Positions 53,856 through 61,132 of a DNA stretch of 64,000 bases are shown piece by piece (within the stretch, counting starts at the first letter, position 1; every line of letters begins with the position of its first letter). The DNA lies in assembly GCA_036272935.1 (NCBI GenBank), contig DATAXP010000075.1, forward strand, positions 1-64,000. Reading direction: 5' to 3'. The stretch is from DATAXP01 sp036272935 (GTDB taxonomy: Bacteria > Planctomycetota > Planctomycetia > Pirellulales > PNKZ01). Made by a program: the position numbers and the translations under genes. The notes under the pieces were generated by a model that was given only the letters and a program-made list of their open reading frames with translations, was not told the DNA's origin and made no database searches.

Positions 53856-55370
53856 TTATGCCGCGATGCGCAACAGCGAGCGGGTCGGGACCACTTCGCG
53901 CGCGTCGTCGTACAGCCAGCGGCGGGCCACGTCGGCATCGTCGAATTCATAGCGCTCGTCGCCGACGATCTGATACGTTTCGTGCCCTTTGCCGGCAATC
54001 AGCACGCAGTCGCCGGGCCGCGCTTGGCCCAGCGCCCGCTCGATCGCCGCTGCACGGTCGGGAATCACTTCGATGCCCGCGGGCTCGACGCAGCCGTGGA
54101 GCACGTCGCGCGTGATACGCCGCGGGTCTTCGGTGCGAGGGTTGTCGCTGGTGAGCACCACGACGTCGGCTCGTGCCTCGACGGCGCGACCCATCTTCGG
54201 GCGCTTGGTCGAGTCGCGGTCGCCGCCGGCGCCAAAGACGCACAGCACCCGGCCGCTCGTCAGGTTTCGCAGGGCGTCGAGCACGCCGGCCAGGGCATCG
54301 GGCGTGTGAGCGTAGTCGACGAACACACCGAACGGCTGGCCGCACTCGATCCGCTCCAATCGTCCGGGAAGCCGATCGACCGTCTCCAGGCCGCGCACGA
54401 TCGTTGTTAGATCGAAACCGTAGCCAAGGCCGACCGCCGCCGCGACCAGGCAGTTGTAGATATTGTGTCGACCGATCAGGTGCGTGCGGACCGCAGCCGT
54501 TTCGTTGCCGGCGTGCAGCAGGAACGTCTGCTCCGAAAGGCACTGCTCGATGGGTGTGGCGGTGATCTCGGCCTCGGCATCGAGCGCGATGGTCAGCGCC
54601 GGAGCATCGAGCCGCTCGAGGTAATCGACGCAGGCATCGTCATCGGCGTTGAGCACCGCGAACCCACCGGGGCGCAGATGCTCGAACAGCCGCTCCTTGG
54701 CGGCGCGGTAGGCCACTGGGGTGCGGTGGAAATCGAGATGATCGTGCCGGACGTTGGTCACGCAGGCGACGTCGTACTCCAGTCCCGCCACACGATCCTG
54801 CGCCAGCGCGTGGCTCGAAACTTCCATCACCGCGTGGGTGCGATTGGTCGTGAGCATCCGGTTGAGCCATGCGGCAAGCACCGGCGCGGGAGGCGTCGTC
54901 CAAGCGGCCGGCTCCAGCTCGTTGCCATCGCAGTAGCCGAGCGTGCCCAGGATGCCGGCACGTTGCCCCGCGGCAGCGAGAATGCTGCCGATGAGCCACG
55001 ACGTGGTGGTTTTGCCGTTCGTGCCGGTGACGCCGATCAGCTTCAGGCGCCCCGTGGGATTGTCGGCCAAGGCCTGGCACAACCGAGCATAGGCGGGGCG
55101 CGTGTCGGCAACCCTCGCCACCGGCATGCCGAGGGCGTCGATCGGCCGATCGGCAAGCACGGCCGAGGCACCGCGACGGATCGCTTCCTGCACGAAATCG
55201 TGGCCGTCGATCTTCACGCCCGGCAAGGCGGCGAACAGGTCGCCAGGCTGGCATTGCCGCGAGTCGGCGCAAATGCTGCTGACGCGCAGATCGTTGGCGC
55301 CGTGAATCGTGGCATTCGGCAATACTTGCCGTAGCCACACATGTCGAACCGGCGCAGTTGTAGCCTGCAT
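53856..55370 (-). CDS. murE: UDP-MurNAc-L-Ala-D-Glu--diaminopimelate ligase
   Basis: 504 residues. It adds the third stem-peptide residue. The P-loop is IGVTGTNGKTTTSWLIGS; VTNVRHDHLDFH and FVDYAHTPDALAGVLDAL are Mur-ligase blocks. The C-terminal domain has LTSDNPRTEDP, the DNPR motif that selects meso-diaminopimelate, so the peptidoglycan is predicted to be of the mDAP type. ATG 55370 has GGAGG about 10 bases upstream; the open frame extends to 55439. First gene of the minus-strand cluster murE-murF-mraY-murG. No ftsI or mraZ/mraW lies upstream; an accessory stretch begins instead. Confidence 0.95.
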   Translation of the reverse strand: MQATTAPVRHVWLRQVLPNATIHGANDLRVSSICADSRQCQPGDLFAALPGVKIDGHDFVQEAIRRGASAVLADRPIDALGMPVARVADTRPAYARLCQALADNPTGRLKLIGVTGTNGKTTTSWLIGSILAAAGQRAGILGTLGYCDGNELEPAAWTTPPAPVLAAWLNRMLTTNRTHAVMEVSSHALAQDRVAGLEYDVACVTNVRHDHLDFHRTPVAYRAAKERLFEHLRPGGFAVLNADDDACVDYLERLDAPALTIALDAEAEITATPIEQCLSEQTFLLHAGNETAAVRTHLIGRHNIYNCLVAAAVGLGYGFDLTTIVRGLETVDRLPGRLERIECGQPFGVFVDYAHTPDALAGVLDALRNLTSGRVLCVFGAGGDRDSTKRPKMGRAVEARADVVVLTSDNPRTEDPRRITRDVLHGCVEPAGIEVIPDRAAAIERALGQARPGDCVLIAGKGHETYQIVGDERYEFDDADVARRWLYDDAREVVPTRSLLRIAA

Positions 55371-55798
55371 GGCGTGAAGGCCTCCGTGCCTGGGACGCCG
55401 GACATTGCGTTGCATCACTGGGTCGGCATCGCGGCGCATCGTGCGCTGGTGCGGTGCCTATCGCTCGACGGTTTGATCCGCCGATCGATTGCGGGTGGCG
55501 AGTGTTCCGAATTTCGCGTTTAGTGTCAAGGTCGGTTGGCCACAGGCCTTGTAAGCACTACAAATGCGTCGAGGAGTTTCTTGGCCCGGACCAAAAAACT
55601 CGCCGAGTTTATTTTTTGGTTCCTGAGGGTCCCAGGGGGGTAAGGCCAAAATACTCGCCTCGTTTTTTGGTCCGAGCTACGCAATGCCGCGGGCCTGCCA
55701 CGTGCGATCGAGTTGTCAAAGAGCGAGAACTTTCCATCGCATACATAGCGGACGAGCGCGAAACGTTCCAGCCATAAAGGAGCCACGGACGCGGCGCA
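55371..55798. other. Gene-free stretch upstream of murE with MITE-like inverted repeat
   Basis: 428 bases with no supported gene. A perfect 12-base inverted repeat, GGACCAAAAAAC (55588-55599) and its complement (55662-55673), encloses a 62-base interior that also contains a half copy (TTTTTTGGTTCC). The element is about 86 bases. The murE promoter must lie between it and 55370, but no clear -35/-10 was assigned. Confidence 0.5.
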
Positions 55799-56065
55799 TC
55801 AGGCTTGGCACGTGAGTTCTTCTCGCGCGGGTCCGCAGTGGCGGCGCTCTTCGCTCAGGAACACGGCCATACGGTAGCCGCGCGCTTTGGAGACGAACAC
55901 GCGCTCCATGCCGGCACGTGGAGGGATGCGCATGTCGCGAAAGATCGTGCGTCGGCTGATGCCGAACCGCGCGGCCAAGTGGTCCACGTCGCGCTGCGGC
56001 TCAGCGTGCATCAGCGCCGTCAAACGAGCAATGCGCACCAAACGGTCTGACCGATTCGCTGGCAT
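55799..56065 (-). CDS. Short helix-turn-helix protein (HTH_11/DeoR-like)
   Basis: 88 residues. The N-terminal part, RLVRIARLTALMHAEPQRDV and DHLAARFGISRRTIFRDMR, is a winged-helix start of the HTH_11/DeoR type, with ISRRTIFRDM as the recognition helix. The last ~40 residues (Arg-rich) do not look like the usual WYL or sugar-phosphate sensor domain and may be the remnant of a truncated regulator. AGGAAAAGG precedes ATG 56065. It lies in an accessory stretch, so decay is plausible. Target unknown. Confidence 0.5.
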   Translation of the reverse strand: MPANRSDRLVRIARLTALMHAEPQRDVDHLAARFGISRRTIFRDMRIPPRAGMERVFVSKARGYRMAVFLSEERRHCGPAREELTCQA

Positions 56066-56315
56066 AGCTGCCTTTTCCTAATGCTCATCATGTTGTACCC
56101 CGATGGAAAATGCCCCAAGCCGCCTGATCGCCCGATCTCTACAAACCGGAACGCCCCAGCCAAGATCGAATCGCGTCCCCCCGACCCCTTTGTATTCTCC
56201 GGGGCGCAAAGCCAAACAGTGGTCGGCAGGTGAAAACCGCCGCCGATTTGTGCGGATTTGCTGAGCAAGTCCGCCGCCCTGCTCGCCGGGTACTGTGAAA
56301 ATCGATCCGCCCTGC

Positions 56316-56348
56316 TTGACAGCGCCGTACCAGTGATATATCACTGGT
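56316..56348 (+). promoter_or_regulatory. Promoter with palindromic operator for the GntR gene
   Basis: A consensus -35 TTGACA (56316-56321) is followed 17 bases later by TATCAC (-10 candidate, 56339-56344). The -10 lies inside the perfect 20-base palindrome ACCAGTGATATATCACTGGT (56329-56348), a typical dimer-binding site. Repression by the adjacent GntR protein itself is the simplest reading. Confidence 0.65.
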
Positions 56349-56417
56349 GAAACGATGCCTGGTCCACGCGAACGACCCGCAAAAACCGGGCAGCACCCTC
56401 GCAAAGAAAGAGCTCGC

Positions 56418-57260
56418 ATGCGATCCGCGAAAGTCCGCCGTGGCGCGAAGAGAAAGCCGTCCACATTGGCCCAGGATCTCTACGAAGGGCTTTGCCGCGA
56501 AATTACTACCGGGAAGTTGAAGCCGGGCGAGCTGTTGTCGCGCCGGAAGATCGCCGCCAATTATGGGACCAGCTATATCCCGGTGGTCGAGGCCATGGTC
56601 CGGCTGGAGAATGTCGGTTTGATTGAGTCCGAGTCAGCGCAAATGGCTCGGGTCAGCGCGATCACCGTGGAAGGCATCGAACATGCCTGCACACTGCGGG
56701 AGGCATTGGAAACGCAAGCCATTCGCTTGGCCTGTGAATCGGCGACCGACCAGGAGATCGCGGCACTGTATCAGCTCGCGGAGGCGGTGGAGGCGCGCAC
56801 CTCACAATGGGATGCGTCCCACGGAAACGTGAGCGACGGCGAAGGCCCGGTGTTGCATTTCCGGTTTCATCACCGGATCGCGGAAATCAGCCGTTGCCCA
56901 ACCCTGGTCCGTGAATTGGAGAAGAGCGAACTGGCGCACCGGCTACGGGCGAACTGGATCTATGTCGCGGGGATGCACGACGTGCCGCGGTTTCATTCCC
57001 TCTTAGCCGATGCCATCAAGGCCCGCGACCCGCAGGCTGCCGATGCCGCGATGCGATCCCATGTACGCTTCGGCTTGGCCAAAGAACTGCGTGGCTATCG
57101 CGTCCAGGCAACGAAACCAGGCAATGAAAATGGGCATTTAAGGGTTCTTCCCCCTGATGAACCATCCCGTCAAGGGAGCAAGACTATAAACGTCGCGGCA
57201 GCTCGTCCCACCCCTGCGCTGCGTGCCGTGGGTGCGACGAGGACGGTGACGTCAACGTGA
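56418..57260 (+). CDS. GntR-family regulator with FCD domain
   Basis: 280 residues from ATG 56418 (a 56355 start is in frame but would lie almost on top of the operator). The N-terminal winged helix is AQDLYEGLCREITTGKLKPG, then LSRRKIAANYGTSYIPVVEA, the GntR recognition region. The C-terminal all-helical FCD ligand domain is ~100-230 (EHACTLREALETQAIRLACE, HFRFHHRIAEISRCPTLV, RFHSLLADAIKARDPQ, AADAAMRSHV); His residues could bind a metal and a carboxylate effector. A ~45-residue C-terminal extension is low-complexity. The 20-base palindrome upstream suggests autoregulation. The gene lies directly upstream of the decayed PSD1 gene, which it may once have controlled. Confidence 0.8.
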   Translation: MRSAKVRRGAKRKPSTLAQDLYEGLCREITTGKLKPGELLSRRKIAANYGTSYIPVVEAMVRLENVGLIESESAQMARVSAITVEGIEHACTLREALETQAIRLACESATDQEIAALYQLAEAVEARTSQWDASHGNVSDGEGPVLHFRFHHRIAEISRCPTLVRELEKSELAHRLRANWIYVAGMHDVPRFHSLLADAIKARDPQAADAAMRSHVRFGLAKELRGYRVQATKPGNENGHLRVLPPDEPSRQGSKTINVAAARPTPALRAVGATRTVTST

Positions 57261-57333
57261 AATCCCGGCAGCGTTGGTTGCGGCGGAAAAACGGCCGCGG
57301 GGAACGATGATTGCCGGAAAAAGGACGCAAACG

Positions 57334-59460
57334 ATGAACACTCTCCGACGGCTGCTCTCCGCGGGCGCGCTATTAAGTTCGCTTTGCACACAGGCCGTTG
57401 CTGCCCCGCCGAGCGCCGCGGCTCTGGATCAGTTTGAAAAGAAAGTCCGGCCGCTGCTGGCCGAGAAATGTTGGAAGTGTCATGGAGAAGGCAAGCAGAA
57501 AGGTGGTCTGCGGCTCGACTCGGCAGCGGGCTTGGCCCATGGCGGCAGCACGGGCCCTGTCATTTCGCCAGGAGAACCCGAGCGCAGCTTGCTGATCCAG
57601 GCCGTCGAGCAGACAGGCGACGTCGAGATGCCGCCTGACGGCAAGCTGAGCGAGCAGCAGATTGCAGATCTGATCGCGTGGATCAAAGCTGGGGCCGTCT
57701 GGCCCGGGGCTGCGCCCCATCAGAAAGGCGGCAACGACTTCACGGCGGAGCAAAAAGCCTTCTGGGCCTTTCAGCCAGTCAAGCAGGTCAAAGTACCGGT
57801 GGTGAAGAACGCCGCCTGGCCAACTTCGCCGATCGATCATTTCATTCTTGCCAAGCTGGAAGAAAAGAGTCTCGCCCCCGCGCCGCGAGCCGACAATCGC
57901 ACGTTGCTTCGCCGGGTCACGTTCGACCTGACCGGCCTGCCACCGACAGCGGCCGAACTCGACGCCTTTCAGAAAGACACTTCTGCCGACGCCTTCGCCA
58001 AGGTTGTCGATCGCCTGCTGGCTTCGCCGCATTACGGCGAACGCTGGGGCCGGCACTGGCTCGACGTGGTCCGTTATTCGGAGACGACGGCCAATGACGG
58101 CAACTGCGTCATGCGCTACGCCTGGCGCTACCGCGATTACGTCGTGGCCGCCTTGAACCGTGACAAACCGTATGACCAGTTCATTACGGAGCAGTTGGCC
58201 GGCGATCTGCTACCGGCGACAACCAATCTCAGCCAGATGGCCGAGCGCGTCGTCGCCACCGGCATGCTGATGGTCGGTCCCAAGGCCCTTGCCGAGAAAG
58301 ATAAGGAACAGACGCGGCTCGACATTGTCGACGACCAGCTTGACGTCATCGGGCGGGGGATTTTGGGTTTGACGCTCGGCTGTGCCCGCTGCCACAACCA
58401 CAAGTTCGATCCCATCCTGACCAGCGACTATTACAGTCTGGCCGGCATCCTTCGCAGCACCGAAGTCTACCGGGGTGGCATCCAGGAATGGCCGCTGTTG
58501 GAGCTGCCGGGTGATCAGGCCGTGGTGGTCATGGCGCCGAAGGAAGGCAAGACGGTCGATCTGCCGATTCACATTCGCGGCAATCATTTCCAACTCGGTG
58601 CGCTCGCGCCGCGCGGCTTTCCGCGGATCTAGCGGGCAACGACCAGCCGAGCCTGCCCAAGGATCAGAGCGGGAGGCTGCAATTGGCTCGCTGGATTGTC
58701 GCCCAGGAAAACCCGTTGACCGCGAGGGTATTGGTCAATCGGCTCTGGCAGTGGCATTTCGGCACAGGGATTGTCGCGACGAGCGACAACTTCGGCTCGC
58801 GCGGCGAGATACCCTCGCACCCTGAGTTGTTGGATTGGCTGGCGGCGCGGTGCGTCGCCGAAGGCTGGTCGCTCAAAGCTCTGCACCGCTTGCTCGTGTT
58901 GTCGAGCACTTACCAGATGGCCAGCACGTCCAGTGCCCAGGCCTTGCTGGTTGATCCGAGCAATCGTCTGCTGGCATCCATGCCACGGCGCCGGCTCGAG
59001 GCCGAGGAACTGCATGACGCCCTGCTGCTGGTCAGCGGCCAGCTCGATCGGGCCGTGGGCGGCAACGACGCGACCGAACACCTGTGGAAAAAGGGAAAGG
59101 GGCCCGACGCAATGCACTCCAACGACATCGCCGCGGATGATCCCTATTACCGGGAGTCGCGCCGTCGCAGTCTTTACCTGCCTGCCGTCCGCAATGTTCT
59201 TGCCGATGTACTGGCTTTGTTTGACGCTGCCGACCCCAATAGCGTCACTTCGGTGCGCAACGAGACGACCGTTCCTTCGCAAGCCCTGTTTATGCTGAAT
59301 AATCCCTTCGTGCGCGACCAGGCCCTGCACCTGGCCGAGTCCCTCCTGAGCGATGCCAAGCTGAGCGATCCGGACAGGATAGCCACCGCGTATCTCCGCG
59401 CCCTGGGGCGTCCTCCGCTAAGGGACGAACAGAGTGAAGCCCTGCAGTACTTGACCGTCT
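57334..59460 (+). pseudogene. PSD1 cytochrome / DUF1549-DUF1553 gene, frameshifted and truncated
   Basis: A planctomycete PSD1-type secreted protein. The signal peptide (RRLLSAGALLSSLCTQAVA) is followed by a cytochrome-like domain with CWKCH, then DUF1549 (RVTFDLTGLPPTAAELDAF, HYGERWGRHWLDVVRYSE) and a second CARCH motif. The reading frame stops at 58632 after APRGFPRI; the usual continuation, LAGNDQPSLPKDQSGRLQ then LARWIVAQENPLTARVLVNR of DUF1553, resumes in another frame, which a single missing base near 58629 explains. The DUF1553 part then breaks off after LRDEQSEALQYLT, with the last ~60 residues missing, where it joins a DUF1501 fragment. AAGGA precedes ATG 57334. It is not expected to make a full protein. 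Confidence 0.82.
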
Positions 59461-60168
<708 letters not shown>

Positions 60169-60459
60169 CGATTTGAGTCGCTGCTGGCGCCCCCTTGAAC
60201 ATCAACCCGGGAGGGAGAAAAGCGGACGCGAGTGGAGGCGTCCCTTTCGCCGACCGATGGCATGGACTACGTAGAATCGGCGATAGGAATCGCCTCCCAC
60301 ATTCGAGATAACGCAAGCCCGCCGTTTCTCCCTTTCCGCATTTCGTACTTTCGTCATCCTCCGCCGCCGTGTGGCGGCCGATTGAAGTCGTGCGGCGGAT
60401 GGTTTAGACTCGACAGCGAAGCTTGTCCGCCGCTCTAGGCGGCGGCCGGCTACACCCGA
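60169..60459. other. Intergenic stretch upstream of tRNA-Leu
   Basis: 291 bases with no supported gene. It contains a CCGCATTTCGTACTTTCGTC run (60338-60357), related to the CATTTCG and TTTCGTG repeats elsewhere, and GC-rich hairpin-prone sequence around 60425-60450 (CCGCCGCTCTAGGCGGCGG) that could be a terminator-like stem before the tRNA. No promoter was assigned. Confidence 0.35.
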
Positions 60460-60543
60460 GCGCGAGTGGCGGAATTGGCAGACGCACCAGCTTGAGGGGC
60501 TGGCGATCGCAAGATCGTGCAGGTTCAACTCCTGTCTCGCGCA
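60460..60543 (+). tRNA. tRNA-Leu (GAG anticodon)
   Basis: 84 bases. The acceptor stem GCGCGAG pairs with CTCGCGC, with A as the discriminator. The anticodon arm CCAGC-TTGAGGG-GCTGG gives anticodon GAG, decoding CUC/CUU. A long variable arm (GATCGCAAGATC) is typical of tRNA-Leu, and the T-arm GCAGG-TTCAACT-CCTGT is intact. The 3' CCA is not encoded and must be added. The sequence lies between the decayed DUF1501 gene and the GNAT gene. Confidence 0.95.
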
Positions 60544-60584
60544 GTTTGCTTTTCGAGGGGCCGAAGGGGGTTTTTGGCCAACTT

Positions 60585-61070
60585 TCACACCCCCCGCGGA
60601 CCGGTGAACCGTTTGCGGAACACCGTCAAGTGGTCGCCGTCGGCGTAGAAGTCGGCCAGGGTGGCGGCCAGTTCGTAGCCGTGCTTCAGATAGAACCGCC
60701 GCGTCGGTTCGTAGTGCGGCAGCGACGAGGTTTCGATCAGCAGTAGCCGCCCGTGCCGGTCGTGGATTTCGCGCTCGGCATGCTTCAGCAGTTGGCTGCC
60801 GATGCCCCGCGCCTGCGTGTGCCGCGTGACGGCAATCCAGTACAGGTACCAGGTGCGGTCGGTCATCGCCGCCGGGGCGTAGTAGGCGAAGCCGAGAATT
60901 TGCCCGTCGCGCTCGAACGTGACCGAGCGATGCCCGAGTGCCTGGTTGTGGGCGAAATAATCGCGGAGCACTTCGCCCAGGGCGTCGATTTCCAACGGCT
61001 TGAACACGCCGGTTTCGCGCGCCAGGGCGACCAGCGTGTCGTTATCGGCCGCGAGGGTGGGGCGGATCAT
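60585..61070 (-). CDS. GNAT-family N-acetyltransferase
   Basis: 161 residues. GNAT fold motifs are WYLYWIAVTRHTQARGIGSQ (motif A, with the acetyl-CoA loop ARGIG) and a C-terminal FYLKHGYELAATLADFY. The N-terminal half carries the substrate side (PLEIDALGEVLRDYFAH). No residue defines the acceptor; the family acetylates amines on small molecules or proteins. ATG 61070 is preferred over a longer frame to 61124. Divergent from the peptidase gene with 62 bases between starts. Confidence 0.85.
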   Translation of the reverse strand: MIRPTLAADNDTLVALARETGVFKPLEIDALGEVLRDYFAHNQALGHRSVTFERDGQILGFAYYAPAAMTDRTWYLYWIAVTRHTQARGIGSQLLKHAEREIHDRHGRLLLIETSSLPHYEPTRRFYLKHGYELAATLADFYADGDHLTVFRKRFTGPRGV

Positions 61071-61132
61071 GGGTTGGTCGGATAGACTTCGAATCCGGGA
61101 GTTGAGAAATACATCGCCCGTCAAGGAATACC

